DNA of 64,000 nt, from NCBI RefSeq assembly GCF_007115095.1, contig NZ_SULH01000014.1:41615-105614 (forward strand), given 5' to 3'. The notes beneath the pieces are model-generated. The model ran no database searches and was not told the DNA's origin. It saw nothing but the letters and a program-made list of their open reading frames with translations. The position numbers were made by a program, and so were the translations under genes. Shown piece by piece: positions 10,677-19,717 of the stretch (positions are counted from its first letter, which is position 1; each line of letters begins with the position of its first letter). This DNA comes from Levilactobacillus enshiensis. Lineage in GTDB: Bacteria; Bacillota; Bacilli; Lactobacillales; Lactobacillaceae.

Positions 10677-11100
10677 TGAGATATCCCCCTATTTTTAGTT
10701 TACAAACTCATTTATCCATTGGGAGTATGACCCCCAAAAAGAAAACGTACATTCAGTGTAGCATGAAGGAAAAAAGTTTTCCACAGGCTATTATGGGGTG
10801 TGCATAATTGTTTCACAGGAAGTGGAAAGAGTTATCCACAGGGTAGTCAAAAACGGTGGATAACTTTTGAACAAACCAGTTATGCACAGGGCACGGTGGA
10901 CTAAAAACGTGATAGCAACAAGTGTTTCACAAGTTATCCACAGAATTAACAAAGCTTGATTTCTTGAAATTAACAGTCTGTGGAACAGTGGATAACCCAG
11001 TTAGCAAGTCGCGAATAACTTTTTTGAAATCTTCGAGTTATCCACAGGCTAAGTGCATGAAACAAATTTATCTGGGTACAACTTTTTCTTGGAAATTTAA
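10677..11100. other. oriC: oriC, segment upstream of dnaA: second DnaA-box cluster
   Basis: Perfect TTATCCACA boxes lie at 10832-10840, 10934-10942 and 11038-11046, and the variant TTATGCACA at 10880-10888. One-mismatch boxes lie at 10777-10785, 10855-10863 and 10987-10995. Orientations are mixed and spacing is irregular. Together with the cluster on the other side of dnaA this gives the bipartite origin typical of Firmicutes. No gene fits here. Confidence 0.85.
10755..10783 (-). promoter_or_regulatory. Probable dnaA promoter overlapping a DnaA box
   Basis: On the minus strand TGGAAA (10778-10783) and TACACT (10755-10760) are 17 bases apart. The -35 lies within the near-perfect DnaA box at 10777-10785, which would allow DnaA to repress its own gene. 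The hexamers are imperfect. Confidence 0.45.
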
Positions 11101-11102
11101 AG

Positions 11103-11132
11103 TTGCTGTTTCAATTTGGCGGTTTTTATGAT
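11103..11132 (+). promoter_or_regulatory. rpmH promoter
   Basis: TTGCTG (11103-11108) and TATGAT (11127-11132) are separated by 18 bases and lie about 85 bases before the rpmH start, facing away from dnaA. Confidence 0.55.
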
Positions 11133-11217
11133 AGTATATTCAGGAAATGCATTTAGTATTTGTCTGGCACTGTCAGATGAAAAATAAATAGTCATCGTTA
11201 AGAGAGGAGAACTTACC

Positions 11218-11352
11218 ATGAAACGTACTTTCCAACCAAAGAAACGTCACCGTTCACGTGTCCACGGCTTCCGCAAGCGCATGAGCACTAGCAATGGCCG
11301 TCAAGTATTAGCACGTCGCCGTCAAAAGGGACGTAAAGTATTGTCTGCATAG
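11218..11352 (+). CDS. rpmH: 50S ribosomal protein L34
   Basis: The 44-residue, highly basic protein ([18 protein letters not shown] ... [12 protein letters not shown]) is full-length L34 of the large ribosomal subunit. The start is fixed by GAGAGGAG 8 bases upstream of ATG. It is too short for many gene finders but unmistakable. It opens the conserved rpmH-rnpA-yidC-jag series transcribed away from the origin. Confidence 0.97.
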   Translation: MKRTFQPKKRHRSRVHGFRKRMSTSNGRQVLARRRQKGRKVLSA

Positions 11353-11378
11353 GCCGCTGATGGTTCAGTGGTCTTTTT
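11352..11378 (+). terminator. Attenuator-like hairpin between rpmH and rnpA
   Basis: GGCCGCTGA pairs with TCAGTGGTC (with two G-U pairs) around TGGT and is followed by five T residues. It begins on the rpmH stop codon. It probably lowers transcription of rnpA relative to rpmH, which suits their very different protein demands. Confidence 0.55.
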
Positions 11379-11452
11379 ATTTTATCTGCGGCGTGACTGG
11401 GACACCAATTCCCCGCGGACTGAAAAATAGTTGAGAATTTTGGAGATGCACC

Positions 11453-11809
11453 ATGCGAAAATCTTACCGCATTAAGAAAGAAGCGGAATTTCAGCAGGTC
11501 TTTGAAACCAGGAATTCAGTCGCTAATCGGCAATTCGTGGTGTATTCAATGGAAAAACCAGATCAGCCGCACTTCCGGGTCGGCATTTCTGTTGGGAAAA
11601 AGATTGGTAACGCCGTTCACCGTAACTGGGTGAAGCGCCGAATTCGTCAGAGCTTGCTCGAGTTGAAGCCCTATTTGAAACAAGATGTGGACTTCCTGGT
11701 CATTGCTCGGCCTCGTGCGGATGGTATTGCCATGCCCGATGCGAAACGCAGCCTAGTGCACGTGTTGAAGCTGGCTAAATTGCTGGATTCTAGCTATAGC
11801 GAGGAATAA
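11453..11809 (+). CDS. rnpA: Ribonuclease P protein component
   Basis: This 118-residue basic protein binds the RNase P RNA and helps remove 5' leaders from pre-tRNA. The family signature is the RNR-type segment [18 protein letters not shown] at about residues 49-66. The ATG has TGGAG upstream. The stop codon is 2 bases before the yidC GTG, so the two genes are translated from one message. Confidence 0.96.
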   Translation: MRKSYRIKKEAEFQQVFETRNSVANRQFVVYSMEKPDQPHFRVGISVGKKIGNAVHRNWVKRRIRQSLLELKPYLKQDVDFLVIARPRADGIAMPDAKRSLVHVLKLAKLLDSSYSEE

Positions 11810-11811
11810 AC

Positions 11812-12654
11812 GTGAAAAACGTGAAAAAGTACAAACGCACCCTACTGATGCTGGGCATTGTGGGTTTAGTGTTCATCCTTTCCGCTTGTAGCAATAAGCC
11901 AATCACGAATCAAAGCACCGGGATCTGGGACGGCTTGATCGTTCTGAACTTCTCGCGGGCGATCATCTGGTTGGCCCATTTCTTCGGTGATAGTTACGGG
12001 ATCGGGATCATCATCTTTACGATCATCATCCGGATCATCTTGCTACCACTGATGATCTTCCAAACGCGCAGCATGCGGAAGACCCAAGAGGTTCAACCCC
12101 AATTAAAAGCATTACAGAAAAAGTATTCGTCTAAAGACAGAGAAACGATGGCCAAGCTTCAGTCAGAACAGCAAAAGCTGTACTCTGAAGCCGGCATCAA
12201 TCCAATGATGGGTTGTTTACCAGCCTTGGTCCAATTGCCCATTATCTGGGCACTGTACCAAGCCATCTGGCGGACGGCCGTTCTGCGGTCTGGGACTTTC
12301 TTATGGTTGCAACTTGGCCACAAGGACCCGTACTTCGTCTTACCAATCTTGGCAGCCTTAGCCACGTTCCTGAGTTCGTGGTTAACGACGAAGTCCGCCC
12401 CAGAGACGAACTCCATGAACACGATGATGATCGTCGGGATGCCCGTGGTGGTCTTCTTTACCGCCATGAACGTTGCCTCATCACTGTCGTTGTACTGGAC
12501 GGTTTCTTATGTCTTCCAGGTCGGCCAAACCCTATTGATTCAAAATCCGTGGAAAATTCAAGCGGAACGCGATAAAAAGGAAAAGGTCAAAGCTGAACAC
12601 GAACGTATTGTGAAAAAAGCAATGCGGCGTGCTAAGCAAAGTAAACGTAAATAA
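11812..12654 (+). CDS. yidC: YidC/OxaA-family membrane protein insertase (lipoprotein form)
   Basis: This 280-residue protein inserts membrane proteins with or without Sec. It has a lipoprotein signal peptide with lipobox LSAC (Cys near residue 26). The membrane core has about five segments (GIGIIIFTIIIRIILLPLMIF; PMMGCLPALVQLPIIWALYQAIW; PYFVLPILAALATFLSSWL and others), including an Arg in the first core segment as in Oxa1-type insertases. The C-terminal tail is strongly basic, as expected for ribosome contact. Translation starts at GTG (11812-11814). In B. subtilis the homologue SpoIIIJ is directly followed by jag; here a long gap intervenes. Confidence 0.95.
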   Translation: MKNVKKYKRTLLMLGIVGLVFILSACSNKPITNQSTGIWDGLIVLNFSRAIIWLAHFFGDSYGIGIIIFTIIIRIILLPLMIFQTRSMRKTQEVQPQLKALQKKYSSKDRETMAKLQSEQQKLYSEAGINPMMGCLPALVQLPIIWALYQAIWRTAVLRSGTFLWLQLGHKDPYFVLPILAALATFLSSWLTTKSAPETNSMNTMMIVGMPVVVFFTAMNVASSLSLYWTVSYVFQVGQTLLIQNPWKIQAERDKKEKVKAEHERIVKKAMRRAKQSKRK

Positions 12655-12675
12655 CACCTAAAAAATGCATTTCTC

Positions 12676-12707
12676 GCCGCTCGGATCAGTCCGGGCGGCT
12701 TTTTTTG
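12676..12707 (+). terminator. Terminator after yidC
   Basis: GCCGCTCGGA and TCCGGGCGGC pair around TCAG with one mismatch, followed by seven T residues, 22 bases after the stop codon. Confidence 0.85.
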
Positions 12708-12709
12708 TG

Positions 12710-13440
12710 GCTAGCTAAAGGTCGGAAAATAGTTATAACACTTGGTAGCGTAGGGATTCGGTACGCAATCTTAGCTAAAATGTCCGCCTTACCGTTCACC
12801 AAATTTGGACCGGAACGCGGTGGGGAGGACGGTCAAAGCCTGAGAAGCGGTCTTTGACCTCGCTTTAAGCCAGAAGATCACTGTCTCAGAGACGCCATTT
12901 TCCAAGAAAATCACTTGGAAAATCCCACGGCTGGGGCCAAATTTGGTTCACTCACGGCTACTTAGGTTGGTGACACTTAGGCTAGCCAACCATGGTAGTC
13001 TCGGTGGTACGTTAAGCTGGCAGTGATTGGAACCAACGTAGCCGTGGCCACAAGGGGTCACATATGCCGGAGTCTAGGTGATAGTTCCAGCGATCTAAGT
13101 GATGACCATCATTGTCATCTATGGCGGACCACCTGTTCTGCAGATTCAACTGGTAGTTGCTAATTAAAAAAACAATCGTAATGCTGTGGTATCGTAACCA
13201 TCACTTCCTTCCAATCTTGGCTAACCTGCTGGTTTATCGTTGGCTAGAGTTGCCTCATGCACGGCAACTTAACCAAAGTTAGTCTACTAGAATCAACAGG
13301 ACTTTTCCGGTTGCAGTGGCAGCTGACAGGGTTACTAACGAAATTTATGACGAGATTGGTGCACGAAAGCTCTGTCTTTAAGGGATTCTTACGAGTTGGG
13401 GGTAGAGAATTCTGCATTTTTAATCGGATTGCTCAGTGCC
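12710..13440. other. Palindrome-rich gene-free stretch between yidC and jag
   Basis: No convincing gene is present. The stretch is packed with inverted repeats: CCAAATTTGG at 12799-12808 and again at 12937-12946; GGTCAAAG/CTTTGACC at 12831-12859; GTCTCAGAGAC at 12883-12893; TTTTCCAAG/CTTGGAAAA at 12898-12922; CACGGCTAC/GTAGCCGTG at 12953-12961 and 13038-13046; GATGAC/GTCATC near 13103-13121. The two CCAAATTTGG copies are flanked by similar bases in opposite orientation, so 12793-12952 looks like an element with inverted ends. It could be a small inserted non-coding element or a structured RNA. Confidence 0.5.
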
Positions 13441-13452
13441 CAGCGGCCGTTA

Positions 13453-13461
13453 TGGTATACT
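13453..13461 (+). promoter_or_regulatory. Extended -10 promoter of jag
   Basis: TGGTATACT is an extended -10 element 35 bases upstream of the jag ATG. No good -35 is visible at 16-18 bases. It gives jag its own transcription now that the terminator and gap separate it from yidC. Confidence 0.5.
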
Positions 13462-13495
13462 AAAATTTAGCGAATAGACACGGGAGGAATAAACG

Positions 13496-14278
13496 ATGAC
13501 GATCTTTACGGGGAAAACGGAAGCAGCGGCGATCGAAGCGGGACTAGCCGCGTTGAACAGCCGTCGTGACCAAGTGATTACGAAGGTGGTCACAGCGCCA
13601 CGTAAGGGTTTGTTTGGCATCGGTCGGCGGGATGCCATGGTCGACGTGGTCTTAAAACCGGTTGCGGCAGCTAGTGAGGCGGCCAAACAACCAGTGGCTG
13701 CGAAAGCAAGTCGGACCACTGCCGAGCCAGCATCAGCGGCAAAGTCTACACCAACAGCGGTGGCAACCAAGCCAACGGACCAACCTGCCGAACCAACAGT
13801 GACCCCTGAGGAACGTCGTGAACAGCGCGAGGCGGCCGTTGACGCCGTTCAGGATTACCTGGCAAATATCGTGGAACAACTGGGCATTGATGCGACGTTA
13901 GACGTTGAGAACACGGCTCACCGGCAAGTTCGCCTGGAATTTACCACGGATAAGGAAGGCTTGCTGATCGGGAAACATGGCCGGACCATCAATGCTTTGC
14001 AGAGTCTGGGACAGTTGTTCTTGAACCACCATGGCGCTGCGCATGTCGACCTAGAACTGGACGTGGCGGGTTACCGCGAGCGGCGGGCAGCCACGTTGGT
14101 CCGTTTGGCGGAAAGTACCGCGCGAGAAGTTGTGGCGACCGGCAAGCCAATCTATTTGGATCCGATGCCATCATTTGAGCGCAAGCAGATTCACGCGGTC
14201 TTGGCAAAGAACCGTCACGTCACGACGTATTCGGCTGGTAAAGAGCCGCACCGCGCCGTTGTGATCGAACCAGCATAG
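13496..14278 (+). CDS. jag: RNA-binding protein Jag / KhpB (EloR)
   Basis: This 260-residue protein is a KH-R3H RNA-binding protein that in streptococci and lactobacilli works with KhpA in cell elongation and division control. Residues 1-55 are the Jag-N domain (IFTGKTEAAAIEAGLAAL ... RKGLFGIGRRDAMVDVVL). A Pro/Ala/Thr-rich linker follows, then the KH domain with GKHG near residue 160, and an R3H domain ending with the RKQIH segment. The ATG is behind GGGAGG. In relatives it follows yidC closely; here it is separated by 840 bases and has its own promoter. Confidence 0.94.
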   Translation: MTIFTGKTEAAAIEAGLAALNSRRDQVITKVVTAPRKGLFGIGRRDAMVDVVLKPVAAASEAAKQPVAAKASRTTAEPASAAKSTPTAVATKPTDQPAEPTVTPEERREQREAAVDAVQDYLANIVEQLGIDATLDVENTAHRQVRLEFTTDKEGLLIGKHGRTINALQSLGQLFLNHHGAAHVDLELDVAGYRERRAATLVRLAESTAREVVATGKPIYLDPMPSFERKQIHAVLAKNRHVTTYSAGKEPHRAVVIEPA

Positions 14279-14285
14279 TTTCCGT

Positions 14286-14314
14286 TTGACAAAACGACCG
14301 ATTGCCCTTATAGT
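14286..14314 (+). promoter_or_regulatory. Near-consensus promoter of mnmE
   Basis: TTGACA (14286-14291) and TATAGT (14309-14314) with a 17-base spacer form one of the strongest sigma-A promoters in the window. It starts 8 bases after the jag stop codon and drives mnmE-mnmG. Confidence 0.85.
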
Positions 14315-14342
14315 GAAGACAATCATTCTTATCAAGTTTATG

Positions 14343-14365
14343 ATAAAGTAGTGAAAGTACTTTAT
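14343..14365 (+). repeat. Perfect 8-bp inverted repeat in the mnmE leader
   Basis: ATAAAGTA (14343-14350), loop GTGAAAG, TACTTTAT (14358-14365) lies about 30 bases downstream of the mnmE -10 box, so it would be in the transcribed leader of about 190 bases. A T run follows 35 bases later (14398-14405). It could be a leader hairpin or a repressor site; no function is known. Confidence 0.45.
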
Positions 14366-14509
14366 CCGCGCACAGTTAGGTGGCGTGGAGTAGGTGCTTT
14401 TTTTTATGGCGTTAAATGATACACCAGGCCTGTTGATTGTAGTTATTCAACGATGGACCCGTAAACTTGCGGTAAGAACCAACATTGAAAAGAACAAGGA
14501 GGATGGCTC

Positions 14510-15904
14510 ATGGCAGTCACGACCACAGAATTTGATACGATTGCGGCAATTTCGACCCCACCTGGTGAGGGCGGTATCTCCATCATTCGGCTGAGTGGTG
14601 AAGAGGTCTTTGACGTTGCAAAGAAGCTGTTTAAGGGGGCCGACTTGGCCAAAGCGGCCACCCATACGATTCATTACGGGCACATCATCGACCCAGATAA
14701 CGGTGAAGAGGTCGACGAAGTCATGGCGACCGTCATGCGGGCACCCAAGACGTACACCAAGGAAGATATTATCGAAATCAACTGTCACGGTGGTATCGTG
14801 GCCACGAACCGGATCTTACAGCTATGTTTGAGTTACGGCGCGCGGTTGGCTGAACCCGGTGAATACACCAAGCGAGCCTTTCTCAATGGGCGGATCGATT
14901 TGACCCAAGCAGAATCCGTGATGGATCTGATTCGGGCAAAAACGGATAAGTCTATGAAGGTCGCTTTAGACCAATTAGACGGAAATTTGTCTCATTTGAT
15001 TAGAAATCTGCGACAAGATATCCTCGATGCACTGGCTCAAGTAGAAGTCAATATCGACTACCCCGAGTACGATGACGTGGAAACAATGACGACCAAGATG
15101 TTGCTGGAGAAGGCCCAAGAGGTCCAAAAGCAGATCAAGGCGCTCCTCGCAACCGCGAAGCAGGGGAAGGTCTTGCGTGAAGGGCTGGCGACGGCGATTG
15201 TTGGCCGCCCCAACGTGGGGAAGAGTAGCCTATTGAACCACTTGCTGCACGAGGACAAGGCCATCGTGACGGACGTTGCTGGGACCACGCGTGACGTGAT
15301 CGAGGAATACGTGAACGTCAAAGGGGTACCGTTAAAACTGATCGATACGGCAGGAATTCGTGATACGACGGATAAGGTCGAAAAGATTGGGGTCGAACGC
15401 TCGCGTAAGGCCATCAACACCGCCGATTTGGTGATGCTGGTCTTGAATGCTAGTGAGGCCTTGACCGCTGAAGATGAGGCGTTACTGAAGGCCACGGCCG
15501 ACACGCAACGCATCCTCATTTTGAACAAGACGGACCTGCCGCTAAAGCTGGACCTGGCCGCCGTTAAGGCCGCTGCTGGGGATAGCCCGATCATTGAAAC
15601 ATCGATCCTGCAGAGTACGGGGATGGATCAGCTGGAAAGCACCATCGCCCACCTGTTCTTCGATGAAGGTATCGAGTCCAATCAAAACAACGTGATGGTC
15701 ACCAACGCCCGGCACATTGGTCTGCTCCATCAAGCCAGTGATGCGTTGACGGACGTTCAGAGTGGGATTGCCGCGGGGATGCCGGTCGACTTAGTTCAGA
15801 TCGATATGACGCGTGCCTGGGACCTGCTCGGTGAAATCACTGGGGACAGCTACCAAGACGAGCTGCTCGACCAGTTGTTTAGCCAGTTCTGTTTAGGAAA
15901 ATAA
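14510..15904 (+). CDS. mnmE: tRNA modification GTPase MnmE
   Basis: This 464-residue GTPase works with MnmG to modify uridine 34 of certain tRNAs (5-carboxymethylaminomethyl group). The N-terminal tetrahydrofolate-binding domain starts [25 protein letters not shown]. The G domain lies within about residues 220-380: G1 [10 protein letters not shown]2/G3 GTTRDV and DTAGIRDT, G4 NKTD. The C-terminal catalytic motif is CLGK (FSQFCLGK at the end). The ATG is behind AAGGAGG. mnmG follows 72 bases later in the usual operon. Confidence 0.97.
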   Translation: MAVTTTEFDTIAAISTPPGEGGISIIRLSGEEVFDVAKKLFKGADLAKAATHTIHYGHIIDPDNGEEVDEVMATVMRAPKTYTKEDIIEINCHGGIVATNRILQLCLSYGARLAEPGEYTKRAFLNGRIDLTQAESVMDLIRAKTDKSMKVALDQLDGNLSHLIRNLRQDILDALAQVEVNIDYPEYDDVETMTTKMLLEKAQEVQKQIKALLATAKQGKVLREGLATAIVGRPNVGKSSLLNHLLHEDKAIVTDVAGTTRDVIEEYVNVKGVPLKLIDTAGIRDTTDKVEKIGVERSRKAINTADLVMLVLNASEALTAEDEALLKATADTQRILILNKTDLPLKLDLAAVKAAAGDSPIIETSILQSTGMDQLESTIAHLFFDEGIESNQNNVMVTNARHIGLLHQASDALTDVQSGIAAGMPVDLVQIDMTRAWDLLGEITGDSYQDELLDQLFSQFCLGK

Positions 15905-15976
15905 ACCTTACGCAAACCAATAAAAGAGACCGTTTAGCCGCCGTCAGTGGCAGTTAAGCATGGAGGGAAAGAACCA

Positions 15977-17887
15977 ATGACTGAAGTAATTGAATATCCC
16001 GGTCAGGACTACGACGTTATCGTCGTGGGCGCCGGCCATGCTGGTAGCGAAGCCGCACTAGCTGCCGCCCGGATGGGAAACAAAACGTTATTAATGACGA
16101 TCAACTTGGACATGGTGGCCTTTATGCCATGTAACCCATCTGTCGGGGGCCCGGCAAAGGGCATCGTCGTGCGGGAAATCGACGCGTTGGGTGGCGAAAT
16201 GGGCCGCAACATTGACAAGACGTACGTGCAGATGCGGATGTTGAACACGGGTAAGGGCCCAGCTGTCCGTGCCTTACGTGCCCAAGCCGACAAGCACGCC
16301 TACCATGCCGAGATGAAGCATACCATCGAACGCGAACCTAACCTGACCTTGCGTCAGGGAATCGTGGACGATTTGATCGTGGAAGACGGCGCCTGCAAAG
16401 GGGTCATCACCAACACTGGTGCACGTTACAGCGCCAAGGCTGTGGTCATTGCGGCTGGGACCGCTGCTCGGGGCAAGATCATCATCGGGGAACTGATGTA
16501 TTCATCCGGTCCGAACAACTCCCAACCCGCCAACAAATTGACGGCCAACCTACCTAAGTACGGATTTGATCTCGAACGGTTCAAGACGGGGACGCCACCA
16601 CGGGTCGATGGCAATACGATTCACTATGACGAGACTGAAGAGCAGCCTGGGGACAAGGAGCCGAACCACTTTAGCTTCACGACACCAGACAGTGCCTACA
16701 TCGACATCAAGAATCAGCTGTCTTGCTGGTTGACGTACACCAACCAAAAGACGCATGAGATCATCAAGGCCAACCTCGACCGCGCCCCGATGTTTACCGG
16801 CGTGATCGAAGGGGTCGGCCCCCGTTATTGCCCATCCATTGAAGACAAGATCGTGCGGTTCGCTGACAAGCCCCGGCACCAACTCTTCTTGGAGCCAGAA
16901 GGCCGCAACACTGATGAATGGTACGTTCAAGGTCTGTCAACGTCGATGCCAGAAGAAGTTCAGCAGAAGATTTTACACTCCATCAAGGGGCTAGAAGATG
17001 CGCAGATGATGCGGCCCGGTTACGCCATCGAATACGATGTCGTTTCCCCTTACCAATTGCGGCCAACGTTGGAAACGAAGCCGTTGAAGAACCTGTTTAC
17101 GGCAGGCCAAACGAACGGGACTTCCGGTTATGAAGAAGCTGCCGGTCAAGGCCTGTTAGCTGGAATCAACGCCGGATTACGGGCGTTAGGCAAGCCAGGT
17201 TTCACGTTGAAACGGTCCGATGCCTACATTGGTGTTATGGTCGATGACTTGGTGACTAAGGGAACCAAGGAACCTTACCGCCTGTTGACGAGTCGAGCAG
17301 AGTACCGGTTGATCTTACGGCATGATAACGCCGACTTACGTTTAACAGCTAAGGGGCACGAATTAGGCCTGATCAGCGACGAACGTTACGCCGATTTCTT
17401 GGCTAAGAAGGCGGCATTGAAGGCCGAGATCGACCGGTTGAACAGCATTCGGATCAAGCCTAACGCCGCCATCAACGCCTTTGTTGAAAGCCACGGCGAC
17501 AAGCCACTCCAAGATGGTGTGTTGGCCGCAGCCTTCTTACGGCGGCCATACGTCGATTACCAAACGTTGTTGCAGTTCATCGCCGCGCCAGCACAGCCAT
17601 TGGACCGGCACATCGTTGAGGAAATCGAAATTTCACTGAAGTACGCGGGTTATATCAAGAAGGCCGAGGACAACGTGGCCAAGTTGAAGCGGATGGAGGC
17701 CAAGGCCATCCCCGCTAAGATCGACTACGATGCCATCGACGGTCTTGCAACCGAAGCTCATCAAAAACTAAAGAAGATCCAACCCGAAACGTTGGCCCAA
17801 GCTAGCCGAATCAGTGGGGTCAATCCCGCTGACATCGCTATTTTGAGCGTCTACATCGAACAGGGGAAAATTGCCAAAGTGAACTAG
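15977..17887 (+). CDS. mnmG: tRNA uridine-5-carboxymethylaminomethyl modification enzyme MnmG (GidA)
   Basis: This FAD- and NADH-dependent partner of MnmE has 636 residues from the chosen start. The dinucleotide-binding motif is [21 protein letters not shown]. GidA signatures follow: [23 protein letters not shown], and [25 protein letters not shown]. The upstream ATG at 15947 would add ten residues, but GGAGGG sits 9 bases before the ATG at 15977, which therefore is the better start. A strong terminator follows the stop codon. Confidence 0.96.
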   Translation: MTEVIEYPGQDYDVIVVGAGHAGSEAALAAARMGNKTLLMTINLDMVAFMPCNPSVGGPAKGIVVREIDALGGEMGRNIDKTYVQMRMLNTGKGPAVRALRAQADKHAYHAEMKHTIEREPNLTLRQGIVDDLIVEDGACKGVITNTGARYSAKAVVIAAGTAARGKIIIGELMYSSGPNNSQPANKLTANLPKYGFDLERFKTGTPPRVDGNTIHYDETEEQPGDKEPNHFSFTTPDSAYIDIKNQLSCWLTYTNQKTHEIIKANLDRAPMFTGVIEGVGPRYCPSIEDKIVRFADKPRHQLFLEPEGRNTDEWYVQGLSTSMPEEVQQKILHSIKGLEDAQMMRPGYAIEYDVVSPYQLRPTLETKPLKNLFTAGQTNGTSGYEEAAGQGLLAGINAGLRALGKPGFTLKRSDAYIGVMVDDLVTKGTKEPYRLLTSRAEYRLILRHDNADLRLTAKGHELGLISDERYADFLAKKAALKAEIDRLNSIRIKPNAAINAFVESHGDKPLQDGVLAAAFLRRPYVDYQTLLQFIAAPAQPLDRHIVEEIEISLKYAGYIKKAEDNVAKLKRMEAKAIPAKIDYDAIDGLATEAHQKLKKIQPETLAQASRISGVNPADIAILSVYIEQGKIAKVN

Positions 17888-17900
17888 ACTGGGCAAGCTT

Positions 17901-17937
17901 AAAGGCGCTATGATGAAAATCATGGCGCCTTTTTTTA
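17901..17937 (+). terminator. Terminator after mnmG
   Basis: AAAGGCGC-T-ATGAT, loop GAAA, ATCAT-G-GCGCCTTT is followed by a T run, 13 bases after the stop codon. Confidence 0.9.
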
Positions 17938-18265
17938 TTTATCATTATTTTGTTATTAATAATAGGAAGACCTTTAATTATTAATTAATCAATAATTAGT
18001 ATACACAAGCTTTACACATTCTTTGCATGAATGACACGGAGCGTTGGTAAAGTTGGAAGCTGTAGTGAGATAATTATCAGCTCTAACCACTTGGGTGCTG
18101 AAGGATTTAGGCGTGATGAAAGCCAAGCGGGGATGCGTAATCGGCGTTGGATCAATTTTTTACATAAATAAGGTTACCGAACGGATGGGGCTGAATATCT
18201 GGCCAGTTGAGTGGGGACAACGGTAAACTCAGGCTGTATGCTGCTGGCTTGAGAGGGGGAGATTT
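17938..18265. other. AT-rich gene-free stretch
   Basis: The first 80 bases are very AT-rich with TTAATTAATTAA-like palindromes (about 17975-18000). No gene with a ribosome binding site was found. A promoter for the following membrane gene probably lies here, but no clear pair of hexamers could be assigned. Confidence 0.5.
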
Positions 18266-18652
18266 ATGCTGACGGGTGAACAGATCTTTTGGTTGGTGCT
18301 GACGGTTCTTTTCTACGGCTGGTATTGGCGACGCAGGTGGCAATACCAGTTACAGACCAACGCAATGCGCAACCGCTGGCGGTATTTAACGCACAGCTTT
18401 TGGGTTCTGAGTCTGCTTTATTTGGGGCTGGGATTGTGGCAAGCCGCTTGGTTAGACAAACGTGTCTTAATCTTACTGGCGCTGGTAGATTTGATCGTCG
18501 TGGTCGCGCGAACTTTGTGGCAGCGACGACATCCGTTCCCGGCGACCAACCGGCGATTGCTGAAGTTTCAAAGCAGACTACTGATAATGAGTCAGCTTTC
18601 GTTAGTAAATGTCTTGCTTGCAACTAGTAACAGACTAATGATTCAAAATTAG
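18266..18652 (+). CDS. Hypothetical small membrane protein
   Basis: The 128-residue product has about three hydrophobic segments (residues 7-20, 44-60, 67-85) with a basic loop after the first (WYWRRRWQYQ) and a basic C-terminal third. GAGAGGGGGAG precedes the ATG by 6 bases, which supports real translation. It lies 10 bases before pnuC and probably shares its message. I do not recognise the family. Overlapping open frames on both strands here lack comparable start signals. Confidence 0.55.
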   Translation: MLTGEQIFWLVLTVLFYGWYWRRRWQYQLQTNAMRNRWRYLTHSFWVLSLLYLGLGLWQAAWLDKRVLILLALVDLIVVVARTLWQRRHPFPATNRRLLKFQSRLLIMSQLSLVNVLLATSNRLMIQN

Positions 18653-18662
18653 GGGGATTAAC

Positions 18663-19403
18663 ATGACAAATACGCAGTCACATGGCTGGTGGTTCAACCA
18701 GTTATTCACGAATTGGAAAAAGTTTGAGGTCATCTATGTTTCGCTCTTATTAATTTTACAGGTAGCCGTTTATGCGGTCGTACCGGATAGTTTAATTGGG
18801 ATGATCTCAGGGGTCATGGGAGTTTTGTGTCTGATCTATGGGATGAAGGGGCGTAAAATCTCCTTCATCTTTGGGTTGGTTCAGTGTTTAGCCATGACGT
18901 ATATTGCGTGGATCAGTCACGCGTACGGGTCATTTGCGATGGATATTATCTATGTTATTTCCCAACCCATTGGCTGGGTCATGTGGGGCCGCGATGAAGC
19001 GACCCACTCATTTGCCAAGCAGACGCGTAATCTGATTTTTGTCGGGGCATTCGTGGCCTGGATCATTGGCTGGGTCGTGTTAGCGATGCTCCATGGTCAA
19101 CTCCCTTACTTTGATTCTATTAACTTCGTGGTCAGCTTGATCGCCCAATTGCTGTATATCCTGAAGTTCAAGGAAAATTGGTCGCTGTGGATCGTGGTCA
19201 ACATCGCCAACGTCATTTATTGGGGGACGTTGACCGTGCAAACACTGATGGGCGTCACGAAGATTGGGTCATTGGGAGCCAACTTGTCCCAAGTCGCTTT
19301 ACAAGCGGCACTACTATTTAATGCCGTCTACGCGACGAAGGTTTGGGCCAGTGGTGAAGCCGACAATGAAGGCGGCGCCGGGACGAACCAACAGACAAAA
19401 TAA
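18663..19403 (+). CDS. pnuC: PnuC-family nicotinamide riboside transporter
   Basis: This 246-residue protein has seven or eight hydrophobic segments and the features of PnuC vitamin B3 carriers: an early Trp-rich segment, the glycine-rich stretch SGVMGVLCLIYGMKGRKISFIFGLVQ, QPIGWVMWGRD, and the C-terminal WIVVNIANVIYWG. It takes up nicotinamide riboside by facilitated diffusion, with trapping by intracellular phosphorylation. The ATG has GGGGGA upstream. The gene ends in a strong hairpin terminator. The exact substrate in this organism is inferred from the family. Confidence 0.9.
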   Translation: MTNTQSHGWWFNQLFTNWKKFEVIYVSLLLILQVAVYAVVPDSLIGMISGVMGVLCLIYGMKGRKISFIFGLVQCLAMTYIAWISHAYGSFAMDIIYVISQPIGWVMWGRDEATHSFAKQTRNLIFVGAFVAWIIGWVVLAMLHGQLPYFDSINFVVSLIAQLLYILKFKENWSLWIVVNIANVIYWGTLTVQTLMGVTKIGSLGANLSQVALQAALLFNAVYATKVWASGEADNEGGAGTNQQTK

Positions 19404-19417
19404 AACGTATCAAAAAG

Positions 19418-19460
19418 ACTCGCCCGTTAACGTCATTTTCAACGCTAACGGGCGAGTTTT
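19418..19460 (+). terminator. Terminator after pnuC
   Basis: ACTCGCCCGTTA and TAACGGGCGAGT pair, with further CGT/ACG pairing inside, followed by TTTT. It lies 15 bases past the pnuC stop codon and just before the next small gene's ribosome binding site. Confidence 0.85.
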
Positions 19461-19482
19461 ACGACCTGAGGAGGAATTTTAA

Positions 19483-19713
19483 ATGAAGCACTATTCACCA
19501 GAAATGGCGCAGGCCGACCTTCCGGAAATCTTGATGGCCGTCCATCAGTTAAAAGAAACCATCGTCATTACACCAACGGACGCCAGTGATGCGCAGGCGG
19601 CGGTCGTGATGCCGAAGAGCGAGTGGGAAGCCTTACGTGAGTTGGCGTTTTTACAGCAAGCGCCGTTACCGCTTCCGGCAAGTCGCTCCGTGACTGAGGT
19701 GGAATGGGGCTAA
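19483..19713 (+). CDS. YefM/Phd-like antitoxin, no partner toxin nearby
   Basis: The 76-residue protein contains AAVVMPKSEWEALRELAFL at about residues 43-61, which resembles the conserved segment of Phd/YefM antitoxins (hydrophobic-Met-Ser-x-x-x-Trp/Tyr-x-x-Leu). An N-terminal part could form the DNA-binding and dimerisation fold. GAGGAGG precedes the ATG by 9 bases. The next gene is the convergent HAD phosphatase starting 4 bases after the stop codon, so no YoeB or Doc toxin is present. The family call rests on motif resemblance only. Confidence 0.55.
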   Translation: MKHYSPEMAQADLPEILMAVHQLKETIVITPTDASDAQAAVVMPKSEWEALRELAFLQQAPLPLPASRSVTEVEWG

Positions 19714-19717
19714 CTAG

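Noticed and set aside
13257..13463. 68-codon open frame before jag
   Set aside because: No ribosome binding site; it runs over the jag -10 element and has no protein-like pattern.
18289..18627. Alternative frames on both strands over the membrane gene at 18266
   Set aside because: Only the frame at 18266 has a strong ribosome binding site and a membrane-protein pattern.
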